A DNA stretch of 7,562 nucleotides from Oscillospiraceae bacterium (GCA_009785875.1 WQUF01000058.1:1-7562), one strand, 5' to 3'. Shown: positions 1-6,654, counted from the stretch's first letter. The notes: generated from the sequence alone by a model not told the origin. Made by a program: numbers and translations.

Positions 1-16
1 AAAAGATTATCTTAAA

Positions 17-988
17 TCATAATTGATTAAACACCTTTTCAGTAAAGTCAATATGTGGATTGAGGACCCTAAGTGCCCAAATCACTGCTCCTGCAACTGG
101 GGGCTTCTCAAACACAACAAAATTGATCTGCTTTTCTGGGTATGCATCGCAAACTATTTCTTTGATCTTTTTTATCAATCCAGAGTCTTTTTCTTTCGCA
201 AAAACAGAACCAGCAAGAGCTATATCGACATTTTGCTCAAATCCTATTTCTCTGATCATGCATACGATGCCATTTGCATAACTCTCTGCAATTTCTGAAA
301 TGATCTTCTTTGCCACAGCATCGCCTTTACGTTCAGCCTCAAATAAAAGCTTATTATTTGCTCCTAATCTGAAACTTCCTTCAGAGAGTCTTTTACTTAA
401 AGTTTCAATAAAATCATATTTATCTGAAATATCAAGCTCTTTAAACAACATGTCTTTAAGCAGAGTGGGTTCTCCTAAACGAAAGAGTGAATTGTACACA
501 GCTCGCACCATATAAGTACCAATATTGTAGCCGCCTCCAAAATCACCTGTTAGCGTTCCTAATCCACCTATTTGAAACATCTTTCCATGTTCATTCATAC
601 CAGCTATTGAACAACCTGTTCCATTTATTGCACAGATTCCACTGTTTTCAGACGATACTCCTGGAATTCCTAAATATGCATCGTTGCAGAGGGTGAATTC
701 CTTAAAACCAATATTTTTAACGATTGCAGAGATAATTCGGTGCTGCTCTTTTGTATCCACCCCTGACATACCAATCACAGCGTATTCTATTTCATCTATT
801 TTTATCTCTTTTGACGCTAACGCCTCTGTTACAAATTGTGTAAACTCTGCTTCAAATTGTGCAAAGGAACCAGGAAGTGCCTCGTGATTAAGAGTACCCC
901 AATTCTCAATACAAACAAAATTCCCATCCAAATCAAAAATTGCAAGGTGGCTCTTGGATGAACCACCATCAATTCCAATTACATACAT
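17..988 (-). CDS. BadF/BadG/BcrA/BcrD-type sugar kinase (N-acetylglucosamine kinase-like)
   Basis: This 323-residue cytoplasmic protein has the ASKHA kinase fold and probably transfers phosphate from ATP to an amino sugar or a disaccharide. Visible motifs in order are the N-terminal phosphate-1 loop IDGGSSKS (residues 6-13), an Asn-Asp pair (102-103), the phosphate-2 loop NGTGCS (122-127), GDFGGGYNIG (148-157), the adenosine-type segment ALAGSV (257-262) and the C-terminal PPVAGAVIWAL (296-306). Length and motif order fit bacterial GlcNAc kinases; the family also includes MurK of Clostridium acetobutylicum, which phosphorylates MurNAc and GlcNAc. Two motifs deviate: DGGSSKS where DGGGTKT is usual, and GDF where GDE is usual. 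The start is supported by TAGGAGG five bases before the ATG, and that site includes the TAG stop of the GH4 gene upstream, so the two are probably translationally coupled. It is the last operon gene seen. Kinase family is secure; substrate is inferred. An activator ATPase of 2-hydroxyacyl-CoA dehydratases is unlikely in this context. Confidence 0.85.
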   Translation of the reverse strand: MYVIGIDGGSSKSHLAIFDLDGNFVCIENWGTLNHEALPGSFAQFEAEFTQFVTEALASKEIKIDEIEYAVIGMSGVDTKEQHRIISAIVKNIGFKEFTLCNDAYLGIPGVSSENSGICAINGTGCSIAGMNEHGKMFQIGGLGTLTGDFGGGYNIGTYMVRAVYNSLFRLGEPTLLKDMLFKELDISDKYDFIETLSKRLSEGSFRLGANNKLLFEAERKGDAVAKKIISEIAESYANGIVCMIREIGFEQNVDIALAGSVFAKEKDSGLIKKIKEIVCDAYPEKQINFVVFEKPPVAGAVIWALRVLNPHIDFTEKVFNQL

Positions 989-997
989 AAAAGCCTC

Positions 998-2278
998 CTA
1001 TTTGTTAAAAAAATTCGGCAGATAATCCTTATTTGCTTCAAGCATTTCATTTAATACACCGATTGCTTTATTATAATCACCTATCAAAGGATGAACCATT
1101 AAAGCTGAAAGAGCATCGCTGCGGCTTCCATTCATCGCAGCCGAGACTGTGAGCTTTTCGTATGCTTTAACAGCTTGCATAAGACCTATAATGAATCGAT
1201 TGTCGCAATTTAGAGCTTGAACTGGCTTTGCTCCTTGTTTATTTACCAAGCACTTGATCTCAACGACATCATCACTTTGCATAAAAGGAATCGCTCCGTC
1301 ATTCTTCACGTTTACAACATGATATTCGTTTTTATCATTTTCTATTGCATCAACCACAGATACAGCTGCTGTTGAATATAGCGCACCTCCACGAAGAGCT
1401 AGTTCTTCAGGTTTCTTTTTAAGATTTGGATCTTTATATTGGTTAAGTAATGCTTCTTCAACCTCTACACAGACCTCTCCACGAGATTTTTCAGCCTCTA
1501 AGCATTTTTTTAATTGCTGGTCTCTTAAATAATAATAGCTGAGATAATATGAAGGAATAGCTGGTATAGCCTGAATAAGCTCGTCATCATACTCCACAGC
1601 AGGTATGTTCTTCATTTTTGCGCCTGATGAAACTTTTAAACTCTCTAATATATTTTTACCGCCTATAATAACAGATGTAATCCAAGCTAAATGGTTTAAC
1701 CCAACATATTCATAGTCAAAATCTGTTGTACCTATTGTTTTTGAGATATCTTTTAGCATATTTATTGGACCATTGCAAAGCCCAAGTGTCTTCACTTTTG
1801 TATGATTTAAAAGCGCATCTGCTACAATTCCTGATGGATTAGAAAAATTGATTAGCCATGCGTCTGGAGCGAGCTTTTCAATTTTAGATGCTATATCCAG
1901 CATAACTGGAACTGTGCGAAGTGCATTCATAAAACCACCTACGCCTGTAGTTTCTTGCCCTAAAAGTCCATATTTTAAAGGAATTTTTTCATCTCTAATA
2001 CGAGCAGCCATGCCACCTACCCTGATTTGTGAAAAAATATAATCCGCATCTGCAATGGCTTCATCTAAATTTAGAGTTAAAACCAATTCCCCTTTAAATC
2101 CTTTATCTTTTAGCATCCTCTCTGCAAGATTGCCTACAATATCAAGTTTTTCTTTATCTATGTCCATTAAATAAAATGTCTGAAAATTTAGGCTGCCCTT
2201 TCTGTCGATAAACCCTTCTATCAATTCTGGAGTATATGTGCTTCCTGCGCCAATGATAGCTGCTTTTAATTCTCTCAT
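998..2278 (-). CDS. Glycoside hydrolase family 4, 6-phospho-beta-glucosidase-like (LicH/CelF type)
   Basis: This predicted cytoplasmic GH4 enzyme has 426 residues from the preferred start. GH4 enzymes cleave glycosides, usually 6-phosphorylated ones, by an NAD+ and divalent-metal-dependent redox/elimination mechanism. Seen in order are the NAD-binding loop IIGAGST (8-14) followed by YTPELIEGF, an acidic LMDI segment (37-40), IPLKYGLLGQET (99-110), INFSNPSG (143-150), the metal-ligand Cys in LCNGPIN (Cys168) and the metal-ligand His in GLNH (His196). The Cys-to-His spacing and RGGALYS later in the protein resemble Bacillus LicH rather than the alpha-galactosidase branch. An upstream in-frame ATG at 2308 would add ten residues and overlap the binding-protein gene by 17 bp. 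The ATG at 2278 is preferred because homology begins right after it and a weak GAGTG Shine-Dalgarno precedes it. No PTS is nearby, so the phosphorylated substrate probably comes from the downstream kinase. Family is near certain; beta-gluco specificity is less so. Confidence 0.92.
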   Translation of the reverse strand: MRELKAAIIGAGSTYTPELIEGFIDRKGSLNFQTFYLMDIDKEKLDIVGNLAERMLKDKGFKGELVLTLNLDEAIADADYIFSQIRVGGMAARIRDEKIPLKYGLLGQETTGVGGFMNALRTVPVMLDIASKIEKLAPDAWLINFSNPSGIVADALLNHTKVKTLGLCNGPINMLKDISKTIGTTDFDYEYVGLNHLAWITSVIIGGKNILESLKVSSGAKMKNIPAVEYDDELIQAIPAIPSYYLSYYYLRDQQLKKCLEAEKSRGEVCVEVEEALLNQYKDPNLKKKPEELALRGGALYSTAAVSVVDAIENDKNEYHVVNVKNDGAIPFMQSDDVVEIKCLVNKQGAKPVQALNCDNRFIIGLMQAVKAYEKLTVSAAMNGSRSDALSALMVHPLIGDYNKAIGVLNEMLEANKDYLPNFFNK

Positions 2279-2291
2279 GTGTATCACTCTA

Positions 2292-3710
2292 CTACTTATT
2301 TGAATCAAGAATTGCTTGAACTTTATCTTGTATGGTTTTCATGACAGCCGGAACATCTGCTCCAGGACCGTTTTCAAACTGGGCCCATTCATTAGTCACA
2401 ATATCATTGATTTCAGTATATTTATCGAGAACATGATTATATGACTCTATTCCATATTTAACAGCACCATCATAAACAGTTTTAACATCAGCAGGATCCA
2501 CTCCAGATAAACTCTTATAGTAATCATCCATTACACGTGAGTTAGCTGGTGGGTTATTATATGGTGATTCAAGCATATATCTTTGAGAATCTTCAGATGC
2601 TACGAACATCATCCACGCAGTTGCTGCTACAGGATTCTTTGATCCTTTTAATAAAACCAGTGGATCCACAAACAATGGTGAACGGACATTAGGATCACCA
2701 CCAACTGGAATTGCAGCAATACCTACTTTAAAATCAAAATCATTCATACCAGCGAGAATCCATGATCCTGAGACAGACATAGCAACTTTACCTGTTGCAA
2801 ATGAGTCGCCTTCGTATGCTCCAACACCTGTAATTCCTCTAGATTGATCTGCTGTAGGCATAACGTTTAGATCATTAATCAATGTGTTCCATTGATTGCT
2901 TGCTGCTATGACTTCAGGTGAATCAAAATAACACTTAGATGGACGACCACCATTTGTCCATCCATCGTCAGAGTAGACTTTGGCACCAAAATAAATCGGT
3001 CTCATATCGCGCTCAGCCCAAGAAAAGTCAAGTCCAAATTGCATTGTATTAGGATCATTTGAGTGAACTGTGAGTTTTTTCGCCATTTCCACCATCTTAT
3101 CGTATGTCCACGATGTATCTTCCCAATCAACTGTTGGGTAGCTTACACCAGCAGCATCAAATAAATCTTTGTTATACGCCATCAGCGAAACATATGCCGA
3201 AACAGGAATACCATAAACTTCCCCTCCAATTGAATAAATATCCACCAATTTTTGAGGGATGCCTATGCTCACTGGGTCTGTGCCAAGCTGCTTGAGATAA
3301 GGAGTTATATCTTGCAGGAGTCCAAGTGAATACATCTCTGCAAATCCTGTAAAAGCATAGTGGGATGTAACATCTGGTGCAGAACCTGATGATACAAGGG
3401 TTTGAAGTTTAGAGTCGAATTCATTGTAAGGTGCAGTCATGATTTCAATTTTAACATTTGGGTGCAGTACCATAAATCGTTTGCTTAATTCTGTAACATA
3501 CATCTTATCATCTTCGTTTATCGTGTAATGAACCACAGTGCCAGAGAGATTATCTCCTTGAGTGGCCTGGTTAGTAGCAGTATTAGTAGCAGTGTTAGCA
3601 GTAGTATTAGTAGCAGTATTAGATGCATTTCCACCAGAGTTATTGCATCCAGTTAACACAGATGTCAATACCATCAAAAATGCTAAAGAAAGTCCTAAAA
3701 ATTTTTTCAT
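2292..3710 (-). CDS. Sugar ABC transporter substrate-binding lipoprotein (CUT1, family 1)
   Basis: This 472-residue extracellular binding protein captures sugar and delivers it to the two permeases encoded upstream. A lipoprotein signal peptide is clear: MKK, a hydrophobic stretch (4-19) and the lipobox LTGC, with Cys22 as the predicted lipidated residue. It is followed by a low-complexity Asn/Thr/Ala linker (about residues 28-52) that would tether the domain to the membrane. The mature domain starts near GTVVHYTI and shows features typical of family 1 binding proteins, including LVSSGSAPDV, a Trp/Tyr-rich middle, TGKVAMSVSGSWIL and AATAWMMFVAS. The start is well supported by GAGGAGGA (3717-3724) about seven bases before the ATG. 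It lies 77 bp after the second permease gene and 13 bp before the preferred GH4 start. The ligand cannot be read from the sequence; the enzymes nearby suggest a beta-linked di- or oligosaccharide, possibly with amino sugars. Confidence 0.93.
   Translation of the reverse strand: MKKFLGLSLAFLMVLTSVLTGCNNSGGNASNTATNTTANTATNTATNQATQGDNLSGTVVHYTINEDDKMYVTELSKRFMVLHPNVKIEIMTAPYNEFDSKLQTLVSSGSAPDVTSHYAFTGFAEMYSLGLLQDITPYLKQLGTDPVSIGIPQKLVDIYSIGGEVYGIPVSAYVSLMAYNKDLFDAAGVSYPTVDWEDTSWTYDKMVEMAKKLTVHSNDPNTMQFGLDFSWAERDMRPIYFGAKVYSDDGWTNGGRPSKCYFDSPEVIAASNQWNTLINDLNVMPTADQSRGITGVGAYEGDSFATGKVAMSVSGSWILAGMNDFDFKVGIAAIPVGGDPNVRSPLFVDPLVLLKGSKNPVAATAWMMFVASEDSQRYMLESPYNNPPANSRVMDDYYKSLSGVDPADVKTVYDGAVKYGIESYNHVLDKYTEINDIVTNEWAQFENGPGADVPAVMKTIQDKVQAILDSNK
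3571..3618 (-). repeat. Four imperfect 12-bp tandem repeats in the lipoprotein linker
   Basis: On the plus strand the units are TTAGTAGCAGTA (3571), TTAGTAGCAGTG (3583), TTAGCAGTAGTA (3595) and TTAGTAGCAGTA (3607). The first and last are identical and the others differ by one or a few bases. Each unit is four codons, so on the minus strand the array encodes a Thr-Ala-Thr-Asn type repeat in the flexible linker right after the lipobox of the binding protein. Copy-number change would shorten or lengthen the tether without a frameshift. Confidence 0.85.
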
Positions 3711-3765
3711 TAAAAATCCTCCTCAATTTAAATTTAATGTGTAACAATTAATTAAATATCCCTAT

Positions 3766-3771
3766 ATTATA
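3766..3771 (-). promoter_or_regulatory. Possible internal promoter -10 before the binding-protein gene
   Basis: The 77-bp gap between the second permease and the binding-protein gene contains a perfect TATAAT on the minus strand, about 55 bp before the ATG. No good -35 is seen 16-18 bp upstream of it. A separate promoter or processing site here would fit the common need for more binding protein than permease. A weak 5-bp inverted repeat (ATGAA at 3774-3778 and TTCAT at 3784-3788) precedes it. Confidence 0.3.
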
Positions 3772-3787
3772 GTATGAAATAACTTCA

Positions 3788-4624
3788 TCATTTTACACCT
3801 GAAATCGTGATACCTTCAACAAAATATTTTTGAGCAAAAGCAAACAATATGATCAACGGAAGAAGAGCTAGAACATTACCTGTCATGATTATTTGCCAAG
3901 GTATTATCTTATGCACACCGAAAAGGCTTGCCATACCGATTGGAAGGGTGAAATTTTTATCGCTGGTCAAGTAAATAACAGGACCTATGACATCATTCCA
4001 AGTCCACTGGAACTCAAAAATAGCAACAGATGCAAGGGCTGGTTTGCATAGTGGAAGAGCAATATTCCAGTAATTTCTAAACTCATTGCAGCCATCGATT
4101 TTAGCAGCTTCAAACAGAGAATCCGGCACCGTGGTAAAAAATTGGCGCATGAGAAAAATAAAATATGCGCTCCCGAAAAACGTCGGAACAATTAACGGTA
4201 AAAATGTATCGACCCAACCTAGATGCTGGAAAATAAGGTATTGCGGAATTATAAGTGCTGGATAAGGAAGCAGCAGTGTGGCAATGATGATCATAAATAT
4301 TTTGTTCTTGTGCGGTGCTCTAAAGCGTGCAAAACCATAAGCGACAAATGAAGAGGAAAATACAGTGCCAAGGGTGCTTAAACAAGCAACGATTAAGCTG
4401 TTTTTATAGTATCCTAAGTAATTTACACGTGAAAATATTTCCGCATAATTGCTCCACATCCATTGCTTTGGCAAAAGAGTTGGTGGATAAGCTCTGACTT
4501 CTGAGAGCGGTTTAAGCGATGTAAAAGCCATGTACAAAACAGGAGTGATGAGCAAAATTGTCACAATTATCAAGACAATAAATGCAAGGATGCTGCTGAT
4601 TCTCAATCTTTTTAAGCGAATCAT
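3788..4624 (-). CDS. Sugar ABC transporter permease, MalG type (CUT1)
   Basis: This 278-residue inner-membrane protein is one of the two subunits that form the sugar channel. Six hydrophobic segments are evident, at about residues 12-35, 75-97, 108-130, 138-158, 192-207 and 246-265. The EAA loop that contacts the ATPase is EAAKIDGC (172-179) followed by the IALPL segment. The C-terminus YFVEGITISGVK is the standard ending of MalG-like subunits. The ATG shares its A with the TGA stop of the preceding permease (TGATG at 4622-4626), and AAGGGGGG lies a few bases upstream inside that gene, so translation is probably coupled. No ATPase gene is in the window; Firmicutes CUT1 systems often use a shared MsmX-like ATPase encoded elsewhere. 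Confidence 0.94.
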   Translation of the reverse strand: MIRLKRLRISSILAFIVLIIVTILLITPVLYMAFTSLKPLSEVRAYPPTLLPKQWMWSNYAEIFSRVNYLGYYKNSLIVACLSTLGTVFSSSFVAYGFARFRAPHKNKIFMIIIATLLLPYPALIIPQYLIFQHLGWVDTFLPLIVPTFFGSAYFIFLMRQFFTTVPDSLFEAAKIDGCNEFRNYWNIALPLCKPALASVAIFEFQWTWNDVIGPVIYLTSDKNFTLPIGMASLFGVHKIIPWQIIMTGNVLALLPLIILFAFAQKYFVEGITISGVK

Positions 4625-5520
4625 CAGTTTTGCCCCCCTTCATAGTAAACATGCTTTGCAGAGGAGCGCATCACATAAAATGATATAGCAGAAACGACGA
4701 TCAATAGAAGCCACCCAAGTGCTGCAGAGTAACCCATCTTTTTATACTCAAATGCGCTTCTGTATATATAATAGACATAGAACCAAGTCGAATAGTTTGG
4801 GCCACCTTGAGTGATGACATAAGCTTGTGTAAAAACCTGAAATGAATCGATAATTCCCATGATCAACTGAAAGAGCAAAACAGGAGAAATTAAAGGCAGT
4901 GTAATTTTAAAAAACACATAGATCGGTCTTGCGCCATCTATCTTTGCTGCTTCGTAATAAGTATCCGGTACTGACTTAAGGGCTGCAAGAAAAATGACCA
5001 TGCCTACGCCAACAGTCCAGAATGTCATTATAACAAGTCCAGGAATAACCCAGTTTTTATCAGTCATAAACATTGGGCTTTTGATACCAAATATGGACAA
5101 AACAAACCTCACAAGACCAACGCTTGGATTAAAAAGCCACGACCAAAGGATCGCCATTGTGACACCTGAGACCATGCTGGGCATGAACATTGTTGTTCTG
5201 AAAAATCCCTTAAACGGCATTTTTCTATTCAATAACATAGCAAGTCCAAGAGAAAAAATGATCACTATTGGAACGCTCATCACTGTGTATAAAAGCGTCG
5301 ATCTCACTGCTGCGTGAAAAAGATCATCGTTTATAAAGCCGATATAGTTATCAAGTCCAATAAATTTGGGAGCAGCAACACCATTATACTGTGTAAAGCT
5401 GAGATATAATGACCATAAAACTGGAAATAACGTAAAGCATAAAAATCCAAATATCCATGGTGATATAAACAAATAGAAGTTGCGTATTTCACGCTTTTCT
5501 TGAATATTACGCTTGCTCAT
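4624..5520 (-). CDS. Sugar ABC transporter permease, MalF/UgpA type (CUT1)
   Basis: This 298-residue inner-membrane protein is the partner of the MalG-type subunit encoded next. It has a charged N-terminus and about six membrane segments (residues 15-42, 75-97, 108-130, 157-180, 211-232 and 264-284). The EAA loop is EAAKIDGA (190-197), followed by ITLPLISP, and the TQGGPNYST segment typical of this subunit is at 237-245. It is the first gene of the operon. The start is fixed by a strong TAAGGAGGGGG site (5530-5540) about nine bases before the ATG. It shares one base with the downstream gene. A promoter and a cre-like site lie within 140 bp upstream, so carbon catabolite control of the whole operon is likely. 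Confidence 0.94.
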   Translation of the reverse strand: MSKRNIQEKREIRNFYLFISPWIFGFLCFTLFPVLWSLYLSFTQYNGVAAPKFIGLDNYIGFINDDLFHAAVRSTLLYTVMSVPIVIIFSLGLAMLLNRKMPFKGFFRTTMFMPSMVSGVTMAILWSWLFNPSVGLVRFVLSIFGIKSPMFMTDKNWVIPGLVIMTFWTVGVGMVIFLAALKSVPDTYYEAAKIDGARPIYVFFKITLPLISPVLLFQLIMGIIDSFQVFTQAYVITQGGPNYSTWFYVYYIYRSAFEYKKMGYSAALGWLLLIVVSAISFYVMRSSAKHVYYEGGQN

Positions 5521-5582
5521 AAAATGAAACCCCCTCCTTAAGCTAGCTAATTCGCTAATAGTTCCAATATTTTTAAGTCAAA

Positions 5583-5600
5583 ATCCTTTTGGTGAAGGAT
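5583..5600 (-). promoter_or_regulatory. Small hairpin in the operon 5' untranslated region
   Basis: ATCCTT (5583-5588) and AAGGAT (5595-5600) are perfect inverted repeats around a 6-base loop. In the predicted operon mRNA they would form a 6-bp stem. The right arm overlaps the cre-like site. No T run follows, so it is not a terminator. It may be an operator half-site pair or have no function. Confidence 0.4.
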
Positions 5601-5611
5601 AACGATTTCAA
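5596..5611 (+). promoter_or_regulatory. Putative cre site (CcpA binding) for the sugar operon
   Basis: The 16-mer AGGATAACGATTTCAA matches the Firmicutes cre consensus WTGNNARCGNWWWCAW at every position except the second (G instead of T), including the central CG. It lies about 10-25 bases downstream of the predicted operon transcription start, where CcpA binding acts as a roadblock or blocks initiation. A sugar-uptake operon is a typical target. A LacI-family pathway regulator could instead use this site, because such operators also carry a central CG. Confidence 0.6.
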
Positions 5612-5628
5612 TATCGCAAATTAATTAA

Positions 5629-5657
5629 ATTTTAAACAATACAAATAATGTTGTCAA
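5629..5657 (-). promoter_or_regulatory. Sigma-A promoter of the sugar operon
   Basis: On the minus strand there is a perfect -35 TTGACA (5657 down to 5652), a 17-bp spacer and a -10 TAAAAT (5634 down to 5629, five of six bases). The predicted start is near 5622, giving an untranslated leader of about 100 bases before the first permease gene. This is the best promoter match in the divergent region. Confidence 0.75.
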
Positions 5658-5718
5658 TATGTTTAATCTTCTTCATCTATTTTTCTTTAAATGCTTCTTT
5701 TAAACGAACTTTTAATAT

Positions 5719-5734
5719 ATTATATGCATATAAT
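5719..5734. promoter_or_regulatory. Perfect 16-bp palindrome with back-to-back TATAAT boxes
   Basis: ATTATATGCATATAAT is identical to its reverse complement. Each half contains TATAAT, reading toward cas6 at 5729-5734 and toward the sugar operon at 5724 down to 5719. It lies about 60 bp upstream of the cas6 start. It may be a regulator site or part of the cas6 promoter. The local AT-richness makes chance palindromes more likely, so the function is unsure. Confidence 0.35.
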
Positions 5735-5752
5735 TAAAATATGTAGTATACT
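5723..5752 (+). promoter_or_regulatory. Weak candidate promoter for cas6
   Basis: The best placed -10 for cas6 is TATACT (5747-5752), about 40 bp before the ATG, with only a poor -35 (TATGCA, three of six) 18 bp upstream. An alternative -10 is TATAAT at 5729-5734, also without a convincing -35. The promoter probably lies between 5700 and 5763, but the exact elements are uncertain. Confidence 0.3.
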
Positions 5753-5793
5753 TTTTATATAAAAGGTCGCCAAAAAGGAGGCTAATTTTTAAA

Positions 5794-6489
5794 ATGAAAA
5801 TTCATGAATTAATATTAAAGGTTTATTTGCTTAACGATATTAGATTAGAAAATGTTCAAAGAGAAATCTGTAAAATTATAGACAATTGTTTTTTTGTCAT
5901 TGGGGATTTTCCTTCTATACACATTGAAAATAGATTTAAATATTACGTCTTTTCTGGTTTTTACCCTTTAGAAATGGATAAAATATATAAAAAGGATACC
6001 ACTTATACGGTAACGATTAGAACTATCGATGATTATTTAAGCGATCATTTTATAAAATATTTAAGTGATGAGAAGACTTCTTCCATTAAAGCATTGACCA
6101 TTGAACACAGAATTTTGCCGCAATATAAAATTGAAAGGCTCTTTTCATTAACTCCTTGTATTTTGAAGTTTGAAGAAGGATATTGGAGGAATCATTTTCC
6201 CATAGATGAATTTGAAAGAAGGCTTAAGGAAAACTTAATTAAAAAGTATAATTCTTTTTTTGATAAGAAGGTAGATGAGGACTTTAAGGTTTACGATATT
6301 TTGGAATTTACTAACAAAAAGCCTGTTTCAACTAATTACAAAAATATTAAACTGCTTGGAGATAAAATTACACTTTACATATCTAGCGACGAGCAGGCTC
6401 AAGAGTTTGCATATTTTCTTTTGGGGACAGGTATACTTGAGATGAACTCTAGAGGATATGGATTTATGAATGGCGTTTGGAAAAGATGA
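5794..6489 (+). CDS. cas6: CRISPR-associated endoribonuclease Cas6
   Basis: Cas6 cuts the long CRISPR transcript once in each repeat to release crRNAs with an 8-nt 5' handle. The protein has 231 residues, slightly short but within the range of clostridial Cas6. The decisive sign is the C-terminal glycine-rich loop GTGILEMNSRGYGF (211-224), the Cas6 signature that contacts RNA. The N-terminal half looks like a ferredoxin-like domain (MKIHELILKVYLL) followed by SIHIENRFKYYVFSGFYPLE (41-60), where His43 is the likely general base. SIKALTIEHRILP and RLKENLIKKYNSF are also typical of clostridial Cas6. The start is supported by AAGGAGG (5775-5781), 12 bases before the ATG. It reads in the same direction as the array 186 bp downstream and diverges from the sugar operon. 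Its coding sequence is visibly more AT-rich than the sugar genes. No other cas gene is in the window, so subtype I-B is inferred from Cas6 and repeat type only. Confidence 0.93.
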   Translation: MKIHELILKVYLLNDIRLENVQREICKIIDNCFFVIGDFPSIHIENRFKYYVFSGFYPLEMDKIYKKDTTYTVTIRTIDDYLSDHFIKYLSDEKTSSIKALTIEHRILPQYKIERLFSLTPCILKFEEGYWRNHFPIDEFERRLKENLIKKYNSFFDKKVDEDFKVYDILEFTNKKPVSTNYKNIKLLGDKITLYISSDEQAQEFAYFLLGTGILEMNSRGYGFMNGVWKR

Positions 6490-6502
6490 ATGAATGAATT
6501 AA

Positions 6503-6604
6503 TTTACCAGCCTAAATTAGAGGAAAAATCTATTAGGCGTTGAAAATGAAGAGATTAGGAGGTATAATAAAATAAAGGGTAAATAAAACTATTTGGCTGG
6601 TAAA
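6503..6604. repeat. Inverted repeat flanking the array promoter
   Basis: TTTACCAGCC (6503-6512) is the exact reverse complement of GGCTGGTAAA (6595-6604). Skipping one base (T6513), the match extends by AAAT (6514-6517) against ATTT (6591-6594), giving 14 paired bases. The arms lie on either side of the leader promoter. Transcripts starting at that promoter would carry only the right arm, so a role as a DNA site or in cas6 read-through RNA is more likely than a crRNA-leader hairpin. Confidence 0.6.
6540..6568 (+). promoter_or_regulatory. Sigma-A promoter for the CRISPR array
   Basis: TTGAAA (6540-6545, five of six), a 17-bp spacer and a perfect TATAAT (6563-6568) point into the array. The predicted start is near 6575, about 100 bases before the first repeat. 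Transcription of the array therefore need not depend on the cas6 promoter. Confidence 0.75.
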
Positions 6605-6623
6605 AAAATGAGTAAAATGTGTG

Positions 6624-6654
6624 TTATCAATGAGCTTCAGAAATTCATTGATAA
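6624..6654 (+). repeat. Perfect 10-bp hairpin in the leader near the first repeat
   Basis: TTATCAATGA (6624-6633) and TCATTGATAA (6645-6654) are exact inverted repeats around an 11-base loop. The element ends 21 bp before repeat 1. No T run follows on either strand, so it is not a classical terminator. It could be a protein site for spacer acquisition or a structure at the 5' end of the pre-crRNA. Confidence 0.6.

Noticed and set aside
2279..2308. Upstream start for the GH4 gene at 2308
   Set aside because: It would add ten residues before the conserved N-terminus and overlap the binding-protein gene; the ATG at 2278 fits the family better.
3774..3788. Inverted repeat ATGAA/TTCAT after the second permease gene as a terminator
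   Set aside because: The stem is only five AT-rich pairs and no T run follows on the minus strand.
4994..5317. Plus-strand open frame of 107 codons inside the first permease gene
   Set aside because: It is antisense to a clearly conserved permease, with no ribosome binding site or recognisable domain.
5606..5613. TATTGAAA on the minus strand, like the 3' end of the repeat
   Set aside because: Only eight bases agree, it lies within the cre-like site, and nothing else of the repeat is present.
5661..5690. Possible degenerate CRISPR repeat upstream of cas6 (GTTTAATCTT resembles the repeat start GTTTAACCTT), as in CreA-type crRNA-like regulators
   Set aside because: Nine of the first ten bases match, but the remaining twenty agree no better than AT-rich background and the ATTGAAAC handle is missing.
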